Source of the DNA: CAYQOX01 sp964419335
Lineage (GTDB): Bacteria; Hinthialibacterota; Hinthialibacteria; Hinthialibacterales; Hinthialibacteraceae
Length of the DNA: 64,000 nt
Assembly (NCBI GenBank): GCA_964419335.1
Contig: CAYQOX010000016.1
Span: forward strand, 17,639 to 81,638
Direction of reading: 5' to 3'
Made by a program: the position numbers and the translations under genes. The notes under the pieces are model-generated. The model made no database searches, had not been told where the DNA came from, and was given only the letters and a program-made list of their open reading frames with translations. Within the stretch, counting starts at the first letter, position 1. Each line of letters starts with the position of its first letter. Shown piece after piece: positions 24,639-33,328 of this stretch.

Positions 24639-25013
24639 TGTCCTGGTTCAGCATGAAATAAAAGTCTAGCTGATGGAGTATATCTTTTGAATTTTTTAAA
24701 GGTATGGGTGAATGCACAAAAGTATTGTTTTGATGGCCTCAAAGTGGGGGGGAGGCAAGAAAAACTCCTGCACCGGACAATACTTTGTCGCAAACCCAGC
24801 CAGCTATCCCTGGCGGGTTGCGCTCCCGCAGAGCCCACGTTCGCTTCACCGGCTACGTTCATCCTCTTAAACAACCGATACCGAGTCAAGAGAAACAACC
24901 GCTTACCGCTTGATTTTTCGTTAATTTCACTCTCCACGAAATCTGGAAAGAGCCTGCAGTTAAGCCAAAGGCACCCACAGGAAACTTTATTTATATCACG
25001 TAATGAATATTAC
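24639..25013. repeat. Gene-free stretch with a GC-rich, hairpin-forming core, possible dispersed repeat
   Basis: The segment at about 24740-24910 is clearly richer in G and C than its surroundings and packed with small hairpins: GACAA-TACT-TTGTC (24776-24789), CCAG...CTGG and GCGGG...CCCGC (24813-24829). It is open on both strands for 100 or more codons, but neither reading looks like a real protein: each is Arg/Ser/Pro-rich and without a ribosome site. It looks like an interspersed repeat. Confidence 0.4.
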
Positions 25014-26000
25014 TCAGTAAATTGGCCAATGGTTGATCGGTGTTTGGATTTCTTCTTCCCCGGTGGCGCGGGCGGTTGCTTTTGGCTCAGCGACTGAACG
25101 GAACATAATCCACTGTCCGTCCCCGAGATAGGTTGCACTAGGATGAAAGTTACGGTCTTGGTTGTAGGTTTGGGTTCCTATTTCCCCAATGGTTGCTACC
25201 GGGTCTTCATCTAAGAGGAATGTTTCACCATCATCGATTGAAACAAAAGACTGATATGGACCTTCTGAATTGGCTGGGTTCCCCCAAGCGTACCAAACAT
25301 CCTCTTTATCAGGATGTTTGACGACCGAAGAAAATTCCATACTCCCCATACCTTCGATGTCATTCACCAGGGTATCGTTCGTCCACGTCCAATTTACACC
25401 ATCCGTGGAGGTATAACGGGATAAGCGTTTTCCTTCCAAAGCCTCTTCGATATCAGGTTCTTCACAACGGACATAAGCCACGAAGGTTCCATCATTCAAG
25501 AGAACCGCGGTAAAGCGTTCTGTCGGTCCGTAGGTCGATCCATCCGGTTCAGCGATTCCAACAACCCATTCATCGTCTGTCCAATTTACACCATCGGTTG
25601 AGGTGCAGGTGTTAATGTAATAGCCACCACCGCGATCATCCGCCATATACCACATCCGGAACAAGTTTTCGTCAAGTTGAATGACAAATGGCTTACTTTG
25701 TTTAAAAGAATTGGTGAAACCTTCGCAGAGAGCATAGTTTCCCCAATCGATCCCATCTGGATCACTCGATTGACCATAGGCAACGTCCATTCCACTGCTC
25801 GCATCAAACCATGCGCGCCAGATATTAGCATGGGGATCATAGATTACAGTTGCGTAGTAGGCTCGATTCGCATCGGTTAAACCTGGCTCTACAATGACAG
25901 GATTATGGGCGGTATCATCTTCCCAAACGATATCACCTGGGTCTGACCAGGCCGAGATTACTAAACATAGAGCGAGTGATAAATAGAGTGCATTTTTCAT
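25014..26000 (-). CDS. Exported beta-propeller protein, GH43/sialidase-like
   Basis: The 328-residue protein has a signal peptide (about residues 1-19, ending VISAWS) and AAGGAAG before the ATG. It has repeated blades with SSDPDGIDWG, CTSTDGVNWTDD and YTSTDGVNWTWT, the Asp-box-like S-x-D-G-x-x-W pattern of five-bladed propeller glycosidases and lectins, and a WRAWFDAS motif near the first blade. It could act on sugars or only bind them; I cannot identify catalytic residues with confidence. It is divergent from the shell-protein gene. Confidence 0.7.
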   Translation of the reverse strand: MKNALYLSLALCLVISAWSDPGDIVWEDDTAHNPVIVEPGLTDANRAYYATVIYDPHANIWRAWFDASSGMDVAYGQSSDPDGIDWGNYALCEGFTNSFKQSKPFVIQLDENLFRMWYMADDRGGGYYINTCTSTDGVNWTDDEWVVGIAEPDGSTYGPTERFTAVLLNDGTFVAYVRCEEPDIEEALEGKRLSRYTSTDGVNWTWTNDTLVNDIEGMGSMEFSSVVKHPDKEDVWYAWGNPANSEGPYQSFVSIDDGETFLLDEDPVATIGEIGTQTYNQDRNFHPSATYLGDGQWIMFRSVAEPKATARATGEEEIQTPINHWPIY

Positions 26001-26263
26001 TTTGCTTCCTTTCCTTAAGAGAAAATAAAGATTGTTCTTGATTTACTTAAATGGAAAATAGGTACCAATGTCAATAGTAAATACCACGTTTTGGGATAGA
26101 AATTATCAGTGCGAATTTCGGTGTTTTGTTTTGTCGATGAAAGGGGGTTTTGCGGTCAAGAGCGGATAAACACTTCTCCGGTGAATCCATTTACCTTTTC
26201 TTTTTTCAAAACCCGCCTATGATAAATAGAAAGTATGAATTATTGAGTGAGGAGATCTGGCTG

Positions 26264-26632
26264 ATGAAAGCATTAGGCTTGATAGAAACACGGGGATTGG
26301 TAGGTGCTATTGAAGCGTCAGACGCGGCCGTGAAAGCGGCCGAAACGGTGTTGACGCAAATTGAATATACGGTTCCAGGACTTGTGACGGTGAAGTTGCG
26401 GGGAGAAGTGGCCGACGTTCAAGCCGCCGTGGAAGCGGGTGCTTCTGCTGCGAGACGTGTGGGTGAGGTGGTTTCGGCTCATGTTATCCCACGCCCACAT
26501 GAGGAAGTGGAAAACATTATTACGTACGAACCGGAACAAACGATGACGGGTCCTGATGCCCGCGGTGGAGAATCTCAGAAAAAATCGACTGCTTCCTCGA
26601 GTTCAACTTCGAAATCTACTAAAAAGAAATAA
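26264..26632 (+). CDS. Bacterial microcompartment shell protein (BMC-H)
   Basis: The ATG at 26264 has GAGGAG 9 bases upstream, so the longer open frame is not used. The 122-residue protein is a single BMC domain (about 1-90): MKALGLIETRGLVGAIEAS, DAAVKAAETVL, VTVKLRGEVADVQAAVEAG and VVSAHVIPRPHEEVE, followed by a disordered Ser/Thr/Lys tail. Such proteins form hexamers that tile the shell of a microcompartment. No other shell or core gene is visible here, but a 100-base assembly gap begins about 40 bases downstream. The downstream terminator may belong to this transcript. Confidence 0.95.
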   Translation: MKALGLIETRGLVGAIEASDAAVKAAETVLTQIEYTVPGLVTVKLRGEVADVQAAVEAGASAARRVGEVVSAHVIPRPHEEVENIITYEPEQTMTGPDARGGESQKKSTASSSSTSKSTKKK

Positions 26633-26672
26633 GCCATATATTTTTATAACTAGAGTTGAATTGTTTCAAAAA

Positions 26673-26772
26673 NNNNNNNNNNNNNNNNNNNNNNNNNNNN
26701 NNNNNNNNNNNNNNNNNNNNNNNNNNNNNNNNNNNNNNNNNNNNNNNNNNNNNNNNNNNNNNNNNNNNNNNN
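26673..26772. other. Assembly gap (100 N)
   Basis: One hundred N characters, most likely a placeholder of unknown real size. It follows the microcompartment shell gene, so further shell or enzyme genes could be missing. Confidence 0.95.
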
Positions 26773-26813
26773 TCTTATAGAATCTATTGGAATTTCTACC
26801 ATTACATTCATAG

Positions 26814-26839
26814 CGGGATGGCTAAAACCATCCCGTTTT
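26814..26839 (+). terminator. Intrinsic terminator after the gap
   Basis: CGGGATGG (26814-26821) pairs with CCATCCCG (26828-26835) around CTAAAA, then TTTTC. It ends plus-strand transcripts from the shell gene or from a gene lost in the gap, and isolates the downstream GH172 gene. Confidence 0.8.
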
Positions 26840-26938
26840 CTATTCTTCGCAATCATTCTTAGTTATAATATGATCCACGAATAATGATTTACACGATATG
26901 GATCCCCGGTTTGTTAAGTAAAGAAGTGCGAGTGCAAA

Positions 26939-29491
26939 ATGAAAAATCCAACATTCCTTCTTTTTTTTCTTATAATTATCCTCTCCTCTGGTAGTTCTTC
27001 CGTTTCTAGCCAAAGCGAGGAACAACCCATTACTTTTTCAACGTTGATGAACCAATTGGTGGATTTAGATCGTATTTTTCTGAAACCTGAGTATACTATA
27101 GGGATGTTTTCGAGTTATGATCGCCAAGGTGGAAATCGTGATGGGAATGGTTATTTATTCAAGGAAGATGATCGTTACGTAATCGCAGAAATGGAAGGCC
27201 CTGGGGCGATAACCCGAATATGGTCAAGCAACCCAAAAGGAACGATTCGTATTTATTTGGATGGGGAAGAGAAACCTCGTATGGAACGAGCCTTCCGCAA
27301 TATCTTTAGCAATAGTCGTAAACCGTTTGTCAAACCTTTTGTTTATCATTCTTCTCAAACAACCGGTCCTTCCTGGTCTTATATTCCTATTCCTTATGAA
27401 ACCTCATGTAAAATAACCTTGGATGAAATATGTTATTACCAAATTGATTATATTACTTATCCTAAAGATCAAAGGGTAAGGAGTTTGGAATACCCTATCA
27501 CTCAAACGGATTCTATAAAATTAACCGATACGGGCAAACAATTTCAAATTTCTGAGAACCCACCCTTTTTTTCTTCTGACGAGATAAAAGAACATAATGT
27601 AAAACTCACTATTCCTGCGGGAGAAACCCTTGATATAGCCAATCTCGAAGGCCCGGGCATTATTAAAGGAATGCTTATGAAGTGGCCTGATAGTCATCCA
27701 GAGATTGGACGTGAGCTATTGCTGTGGGGATTTTGGGATCAAGAGAAATATCCCAGCATTCTCGCTCCCGTTAGTGATTTTTTTGCCGACCGTGTGCGTT
27801 CTCTTGCATTGGGGCAGTACAAAGACGGTTGGCGTTATTGCTATTTTCCTATGCCGTTTTTGACGCATGCCCAGTTAAAACTCACCAATAGTCATGAGAC
27901 CCAAAGCCGGGAGATTGACCTGCGACTTTTTGTGCAAGAACAAGCGAATCTTCCTCATCCTCTACGTTGTTTTCATGCTTATTGGGAACGTGATAATGAC
28001 ACAACCATAAAGGAGGTGAAACGCCTTAAATCAACCATCGAACCCGTGGTTGACGTTAAGGATAATTATTCAGCTCTGTTTGTTCAGGGAAGTGGTCATG
28101 TAGTAGGGATCTATATGTTGCGTACGCCATCTCCACAAAGCGATACTATGGTGTTTATCGACCAGATTGATGATATCCCTGATTTGCCTGGTACTGGACG
28201 ATCGGGTTTTTATGATCAAGGAGGAAGGGTGCTTACGACCAACTGGCCATTAGCGGCCGGTGTTTCTGATTTTCAATCCTTGAATGGCTTACTTCGGCTT
28301 TTTTTACCTTCAATAATGCAATTTGATAATGGAATTTATTTTAGTTGCGAGCATGGGAATGCCAACATGCTTCGCAAAGATATCGCTACCACAACCTACT
28401 GGTATCAAGAAGAACCACATGAACGTTTCTCCTGGCCTCTTCCTTCTAAGGGAAGACATTATCGCACAACATCTACGACTCAACCTATATATATTTTTGA
28501 TCAAGAAAAAGGAGTCCCGCAGCGACCCATTGAAGCGGAAGATTATGTGGTAACCACCAACGGGGGCATATTCGATCCTCAAGATATGCGTCCCTATGGA
28601 CCCGATTGGAGCAATAACCAACAACTTCGTTTAGAAGCCTTTGGTGAAGGCGCTTCCTTTCGTATGGAGTTGCCTCCGCGTGAATATTCGGGGTATTACG
28701 ATTTTGTTGCCCAACTGACGCAATCTCCTGAAGGTGCGCAGATGGAATTGCGTATTGATTCCAAAACGATTTTTCCTTCTATTGATTTATATGATGAAAA
28801 CACAAGCCATCGCCGTATTGTTTCATCCCAGCCGATTTTTCTCCATGCTTCTAGTCCTATTCAGCTCAGCATTTCAATAAAAGGAAAATCGTCGGATTCA
28901 GAAGGTCTTGTGGTAGGATTAGATTCTTTTGAATTCAAACCGGTTAAATATACACCTCCTACTTTGGCTGTAGAAGGTCCATTTGAGTTGAATCCCGCGG
29001 ATCAAGAAGATTATGAGCCGCATACAGTAAGTACAAAAGATGGTGAAAAGTTATTGTTGGGCTATTCTAACAAAGAAAATGATTTCCCTAAAAAAGAAAC
29101 CCTATCTCCGAATGAGGATGGTTCCTTTGATTTAGGTCTTTTATTAAAATCAACCGGAGTGGAAGAAGGGGTCTGCTGGGTCACGATGAAGGTAAAGGCT
29201 CAAAAAACGGGAATTTATGCGATGGAAATGATACCTTCCTCATCTCCCCCGTTTCTTCTTGAAAGTGATTCTGATAGGATAAACCCAATCAATCATTCTG
29301 TTTTATGGGATGGAATCTATTTACAAGGAGAAGAGAAATACAGATATGATCCTGTAAAACAACAGTTATTACCCCAACGATATCGGATTCCATTGAATCC
29401 AAAGGAATGCCAGATATCGTGGTTGGTGAAATGTGATCAAGACACGACGATTACACCTTTCATTTATGGTTTGAGCGAGGATTTACCTTAA
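26939..29491 (+). CDS. Exported DUF2961 / GH172-family protein with C-terminal sandwich module
   Basis: An 850-residue protein with a hydrophobic signal peptide (about 1-22, ending SSVSSQ). Residues about 35-400 show the DUF2961 pattern: SSYDRQGGNRDGNGYLF, MEGPGAITRIWSSNPKG and RIYLDGEEKPRM. DUF2961 includes glycoside hydrolase family 172, whose characterised members hydrolyse alpha-D-fructofuranosides or alpha-D-arabinofuranosides and assemble as trimers. Residues about 510-660 form a beta-rich region (EAEDYVVTTNG...FRMELPPREYSGYYDF) like a carbohydrate-binding sandwich. The substrate is unknown. A weak ribosome site is present, and the gene lies 18 bases before the cyclophilin-like gene. 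Confidence 0.82.
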   Translation: MKNPTFLLFFLIIILSSGSSSVSSQSEEQPITFSTLMNQLVDLDRIFLKPEYTIGMFSSYDRQGGNRDGNGYLFKEDDRYVIAEMEGPGAITRIWSSNPKGTIRIYLDGEEKPRMERAFRNIFSNSRKPFVKPFVYHSSQTTGPSWSYIPIPYETSCKITLDEICYYQIDYITYPKDQRVRSLEYPITQTDSIKLTDTGKQFQISENPPFFSSDEIKEHNVKLTIPAGETLDIANLEGPGIIKGMLMKWPDSHPEIGRELLLWGFWDQEKYPSILAPVSDFFADRVRSLALGQYKDGWRYCYFPMPFLTHAQLKLTNSHETQSREIDLRLFVQEQANLPHPLRCFHAYWERDNDTTIKEVKRLKSTIEPVVDVKDNYSALFVQGSGHVVGIYMLRTPSPQSDTMVFIDQIDDIPDLPGTGRSGFYDQGGRVLTTNWPLAAGVSDFQSLNGLLRLFLPSIMQFDNGIYFSCEHGNANMLRKDIATTTYWYQEEPHERFSWPLPSKGRHYRTTSTTQPIYIFDQEKGVPQRPIEAEDYVVTTNGGIFDPQDMRPYGPDWSNNQQLRLEAFGEGASFRMELPPREYSGYYDFVAQLTQSPEGAQMELRIDSKTIFPSIDLYDENTSHRRIVSSQPIFLHASSPIQLSISIKGKSSDSEGLVVGLDSFEFKPVKYTPPTLAVEGPFELNPADQEDYEPHTVSTKDGEKLLLGYSNKENDFPKKETLSPNEDGSFDLGLLLKSTGVEEGVCWVTMKVKAQKTGIYAMEMIPSSSPPFLLESDSDRINPINHSVLWDGIYLQGEEKYRYDPVKQQLLPQRYRIPLNPKECQISWLVKCDQDTTITPFIYGLSEDLP

Positions 29492-29509
29492 GCGAGTAGG
29501 AGGTCTACT

Positions 29510-29881
29510 TTGAAGATACGAATATCCATAGGTGAAACGACTTTTACTGCGAAATTATATGACAATGCAACTGCCCAAGCGATTTATAATGTTCTTCCCT
29601 TGGAGCTCCCTTTTAGTCGGTGGGGAGATGAGATTTATTTTAGCATACCCGCGCCGTTGGATTTGGAAGAAAGCCAAGAGATTGTGGAAGTGGGAGACTT
29701 GGCCTACTGGCCGCCGGGGAACGCTTTTTGTATTTTTTATGGGAAAACACCCGCTTCGACTGATGAGCAGCCACGTGCCGCTAGTGCAGTGACCGTATTT
29801 GGGAAGATAGAAGGTGATGCCACCCAGTTACGTGATATTGAAGGGGACACCATCAAAGTTGAACCTCTGGAGGAAGAGTAA
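29510..29881 (+). CDS. Cyclophilin-like small protein (TM1367/DUF3830-like)
   Basis: It starts at a TTG, supported by a very strong AGGAGG (29498-29503) six bases upstream. The 123-residue product has the pattern IRISIGETTFTAKLYDNATAQAIYNVLP, SRWGDEIYFSIP and GDLAYWPPGNAFCIFYGKTP, seen in the small cyclophilin-fold proteins of the TM1367 group. They lack the isomerase active-site residues of true cyclophilins, and their function is unknown. It follows the GH172 gene closely and is co-transcribed with it. No export signal is present. Confidence 0.75.
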   Translation: MKIRISIGETTFTAKLYDNATAQAIYNVLPLELPFSRWGDEIYFSIPAPLDLEESQEIVEVGDLAYWPPGNAFCIFYGKTPASTDEQPRAASAVTVFGKIEGDATQLRDIEGDTIKVEPLEEE

Positions 29882-29936
29882 ATCGAGGGTAACATCATTT
29901 ACCCATCATATTTTAAAGAAAAAAGGAGAAAGACCG

Positions 29937-30854
29937 ATGCGTACGAAGACGATTTGTCTAACCCTTCCGCTCGTAGTATTAACCGCAGTGAGTTTCACTC
30001 CCGTGACTTATGCTGAAGATCTATCCGATATTGTGGCTCAAGAAGCAGTGCAGCTGGGTACAGGGCTCCAGTTTACTGAAGGTCCTGTCTGGCATAAGGA
30101 CGGATATGTTCTTTTCAGCGATATTCCCGCCAATCATATCATGAAATGGAGTGCAAGTGATGGACTTAGTATATGGCGTGAAGACAGCGGGAATTCCAAC
30201 GGCTTAACTTTCGACAATGAAGGTCGTCTGATTGCATGTGAACATGGAAACCGTCGGGTTTCCCGTACGGAGAGTGATGGTTCGACCACTGTTATTGCGA
30301 GCCATTATGATGGAAAGCGCCTCAATAGTCCCAACGATTGTGATGTGCGTTCTGATGGGATGATCTTTTTCACGGATCCATCTTATGGTGTGCAAGAAAG
30401 CGAGCGGGAATTGGATTTCAAAGGTGTCTTTCGTGTGATGCCCGGTGAAGATCCGGTATTGCTCATCGATGATTTCGTTATGCCCAACGGTATTTGTTTT
30501 TCCCCGGATGAGAAACTGGTTTACATCGCTGATTCGGATCCAAGTGGGAATGAGATTCGGGTATATAAAGTGCAAGATGATGGAACTTTGACCGATGGTA
30601 AGAAATTCGCGGATCATGGATCAGATGGAATGAAAGTGGATGTCGAGGGACGTCTTTATACCACTACCAGAGATGGTGTGGTTGTATACTCTCCCGATGG
30701 AACTCGTATCGGCGCGATAAAGGTTGGTGAGCATCCTGCCAACTGTGGTTTTGGAGGCCCTGAAAATCGGACTCTCTATATTACCGCGCGTAACGGCTTT
30801 TATGCGGTCAAACTGAAGACTCCGGGTGTACCTGTTTGGTCTTTAGAGGAATAA
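29937..30854 (+). CDS. Exported SMP-30/gluconolactonase-family protein
   Basis: The ATG at 29937 is chosen, with GGAG 8 bases upstream. The 305-residue protein starts with a signal peptide (ending PVTYA before ED). It then shows the six-bladed SMP-30/gluconolactonase propeller: LQFTEGPVWHKDGYVLFSDI, NGLTFDNEGRLIACEHGNRR, LNSPNDCDVRSDGMIFFTDP and FVMPNGICFSPDEKLVYIAD. The Glu and Asn/Asp metal ligands are in place, so it probably opens sugar lactones in the periplasm. It ends 34 bases before a terminator. Confidence 0.9.
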   Translation: MRTKTICLTLPLVVLTAVSFTPVTYAEDLSDIVAQEAVQLGTGLQFTEGPVWHKDGYVLFSDIPANHIMKWSASDGLSIWREDSGNSNGLTFDNEGRLIACEHGNRRVSRTESDGSTTVIASHYDGKRLNSPNDCDVRSDGMIFFTDPSYGVQESERELDFKGVFRVMPGEDPVLLIDDFVMPNGICFSPDEKLVYIADSDPSGNEIRVYKVQDDGTLTDGKKFADHGSDGMKVDVEGRLYTTTRDGVVVYSPDGTRIGAIKVGEHPANCGFGGPENRTLYITARNGFYAVKLKTPGVPVWSLEE

Positions 30855-30888
30855 TGAATTAGATTAACCACGTCTTGGTATCTTTACT

Positions 30889-30923
30889 CCCGCCGTGGGT
30901 GTCATGCTTGCGGCGGGTTTTTT
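30889..30923 (+). terminator. Intrinsic terminator
   Basis: CCCGCCG (30889-30895) pairs with CGGCGGG (30911-30917), followed by TTTTTT. It ends the GH172, cyclophilin-like and lactonase transcript. Confidence 0.88.
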
Positions 30924-31164
30924 AGTATTCAATTCGCTTTAAGGGCCCCTATTTATCCCCTTCAAAAAAAATGAGCAAACACGTATCATTCTACGTATGA
31001 TCAATATAATACAGAATCATTTTTTCCAATGATGAACCAAAGTAATTAAAAAAAATAATAGAATCATAAAATGTTTTTAAGGAATAGTATTCATTCATTC
31101 GAATGCAACGATGCTTTTTTTCATAAAAATATTCAAAATTCATTGATGGAGCAAGGAGATAATC

Positions 31165-32091
31165 ATGCAGAACAAAATCACAGTCGTTGGAGCGGGCAAT
31201 GTGGGCGCTACGTGTGCTCTTTATTTGGCTCAGCAGGAACTAGGAGATCTATGTCTGATCGATATTGTTGAAGGTATGCCACAAGGTAAAGCCTTGGATA
31301 TATTACAATGCTCTTCCATTCTCGATTTTGACAGTAACGTGGTTGGGACTAATGATTATAATGATACCGCGAATTCCGATATCGTGATCATCACAGCGGG
31401 TCTTGCGCGTAAACCCGGGATGGATCGATTAGAATTGCTTGAAAAAAATGCCAACATCGTCAGTGAAATTGTAGATAATGTAGTAAAGACCTCGCCGGAT
31501 TCGATCATCCTCATGGTGACCAACCCAATCGACGTAATGGTGTACCTTGCCTATAAGCGTTCTGGCTTTCCTAGCAATCGTGTGATTGGACAGGCTGGAA
31601 TTCTGGATTGCGCTCGTTACGCGACCTTTATATCAATGGAATTAGGAGTTTCACCGAAAGAAGTCAATGCTATGATTTTGGGGGGACATGGTGATTCGAT
31701 GGTTCCACTACCACGTTTCAGCACCGTATCAGGCATTCCCATCACCGAGTTGATTCCACCCAATCGAATTAAAGCCATTAGTGATCGCGCTCGTACAGGG
31801 GGTGGAGAAATCGTGAAGCTTTTAGGAAGTGGAAGCGCCTATTACGCTCCCGCGGCGGCGACCGTGAAAATGGTAGAATCCATCCTCCATGACTCCAATC
31901 ATGTTTTGCCTTGCTCCTGCTATCTCACAGGACAATATAAAATTAATGACCTCTATGTGGGTGTACCCGCCAAATTAGGACGCCAAGGAGTGACTGAGAT
32001 TATCGAATTGAACCTTGATTCTGCCGAGGAACAAGCATTATTAAATTCTGCAGAGATTTATCGTAAAAGCATTGGCGAATTGGGGTTATAA
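31165..32091 (+). CDS. mdh: Malate dehydrogenase
   Basis: This 308-residue enzyme has the NAD fold VVGAGNVGATCAL with the acidic end LIDIVEG, the active-site loop AGLARKPGMDRLELL whose Arg selects malate over lactate, MVTNPIDVMVY, and the catalytic His in GGHGDSMVPL. AAGGAGA lies before the ATG. It converts malate and oxaloacetate with NAD in the TCA cycle. A related malate/lactate dehydrogenase occurs in some microcompartment loci, but a central-metabolism role is the simpler reading. A strong hairpin follows. Confidence 0.95.
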   Translation: MQNKITVVGAGNVGATCALYLAQQELGDLCLIDIVEGMPQGKALDILQCSSILDFDSNVVGTNDYNDTANSDIVIITAGLARKPGMDRLELLEKNANIVSEIVDNVVKTSPDSIILMVTNPIDVMVYLAYKRSGFPSNRVIGQAGILDCARYATFISMELGVSPKEVNAMILGGHGDSMVPLPRFSTVSGIPITELIPPNRIKAISDRARTGGGEIVKLLGSGSAYYAPAAATVKMVESILHDSNHVLPCSCYLTGQYKINDLYVGVPAKLGRQGVTEIIELNLDSAEEQALLNSAEIYRKSIGELGL

Positions 32092-32102
32092 CCGGTACAA
32101 TA

Positions 32103-32145
32103 AAACCACACCGCGTTTGTGTTCGTTCCATACGCGGTGTGGTTT
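32103..32145 (+). terminator. Terminator-like 14-bp hairpin
   Basis: AAACCACACCGCGT (32103-32116) pairs perfectly with ACGCGGTGTGGTTT (32132-32145). Only three T residues close it, so it may act as a weak terminator or as a 3' end protector of the mdh transcript. Confidence 0.65.
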
Positions 32146-32176
32146 GAATAACTCCAACAAAGCGAAAGAAACTCCT

Positions 32177-32834
32177 ATGTTAATCAAATTTTTAGGTCAT
32201 TCGTGTTTTTATATTAAATCAGAAGAGGGGTTGTCAGTTTTAACAGATCCTTATAAATCCGGCGCTTATGGAGGCGCATTAAATTACGTACCGGTTACCG
32301 AATCTGCGGATATTGTTGTGCTTNNNNNNNNNNCATGAGCATGAGGATCATGCCGAAGTGAAAAACTTACCCAATTCACCCTTGATGATTCGCGCGGGTT
32401 GTCGGGCGATGGGGGTAGAATTTGATGTTGTCCAAACGTGGCATGATGATCAGCAGGGAGAAAAGCGTGGTTCTAACCGGGTAACCGTTTTCTGTTTGGA
32501 TGAGATACGAATTTGCCATCTTGGCGATTTAGGACATCTCTTAACTCAAGAACAACTCGATGAAATCGACAAGGTTGATATCTTGCTGGTACCCATCGGC
32601 GGAACTTATACGATTGATTCGAAACAGGCGAGCGAGGTGGTTGATCAGATTGATCCGAAGATTGCCATTCCCATGCACTTTAAGACTGATCGATGCGCTT
32701 TTCCTATCGAACCGGTGGAAGCCTTTTTACAAAACAAAAGCAATGTCCGACGGGCTCAAGGTTCTGAAGTGATGATAAAAAAGGAAGATTTCCCAAAAGA
32801 GCGAACCATTTTATGTCTCGAGCCGGCAAATTAA
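32177..32834 (+). CDS. Metallo-beta-lactamase-fold hydrolase (UlaG-like), interrupted by a gap
   Basis: The gene starts at 32177 (MLIKFLGHSCFYIKSEEGL) and resumes after ten N as HEHEDHAEVKNL, ending at 32834. The metal-binding HxHxDH motif lies just after the gap, with the later Asp/His ligands in HLGDLGHLL and PIGGTYTID plus AIPMHFKTD. Before and after the gap the frames differ by one base, so the true gap must not be a multiple of ten in size. It resembles the L-ascorbate-6-phosphate lactonase-like and UPF0173 branch. The apparent frameshift is an assembly artefact, not a pseudogene. Confidence 0.85.
32324..32333. other. Assembly gap (10 N)
   Basis: Ten N characters inside the metallo-beta-lactamase-fold gene, immediately before its metal-binding motif. 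A size of 6, 9 or 12 would restore the frame. Confidence 0.9.
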
Positions 32835-32926
32835 TTTCTTGTGATTCATGTGGATGATGATAGGCGTACAAGATGTGTTCAATGTCGTATTGCATGTGAT
32901 CTCTAAAAATACATAGATTAAACATC

Positions 32927-33265
32927 ATGAAAAAAATTGAAGCGATTATTAAACCTTTTAAGTTAGATGAAGTGAAAGATGCTCTTAATGATCTCGGGAT
33001 TGTCGGAATGACTATTTCTGAAGTGCGTGGTTTTGGGCGGCAAAAAGGCCATAAAGAACTCTTCCGTGGCAGTGAATATGTGGTGGATCTTTTGCCAAAG
33101 ATTAAAATCGAAGTGGTGGTAAAAGAGGAACTCGCACGACAGGTTGTGGAAACCATCATGGAAACCGCGCGTACCGGAAATATTGGTGATGGAAAGATTT
33201 TTGTATCCAGTATGGATGAAATTTACCGCATTCGTACTGGCGAAGAAGGTGAGAGTGCATTCTAA
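32927..33265 (+). CDS. glnB: Nitrogen regulatory protein PII
   Basis: The 112-residue protein begins MKKIEAIIKPFKLDEVKDAL. It has the T-loop VRGFGRQKGHKELFRGSEYVVDLLPK with the uridylylation Tyr, then TGNIGDGKIFVSS and EIYRIRTGEEGESAF. It is a trimer that binds ATP, ADP and 2-oxoglutarate and signals nitrogen status. No ammonium transporter or glutamine synthetase is adjacent. No sigma-54 promoter was seen upstream. It lies within the metallo-beta-lactamase to glycosyltransferase series. Confidence 0.96.
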   Translation: MKKIEAIIKPFKLDEVKDALNDLGIVGMTISEVRGFGRQKGHKELFRGSEYVVDLLPKIKIEVVVKEELARQVVETIMETARTGNIGDGKIFVSSMDEIYRIRTGEEGESAF

Positions 33266-33328
33266 TCGATCTATCATGGATTTAACATATATTCGACTTG
33301 AATCTAATGTAGGGATGTACATCCTGAG

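Noticed and set aside
24635..25097. Two overlapping open frames of about 100 and 136 codons on opposite strands.
   Set aside because: No ribosome site, no recognised domain, odd composition and overlap with real genes; they look like the two strands of a repeat.
32835..32926. A sigma-54 promoter upstream of the PII gene.
   Set aside because: TTGCA is present, but the TGGCAC half does not sit at the right distance.
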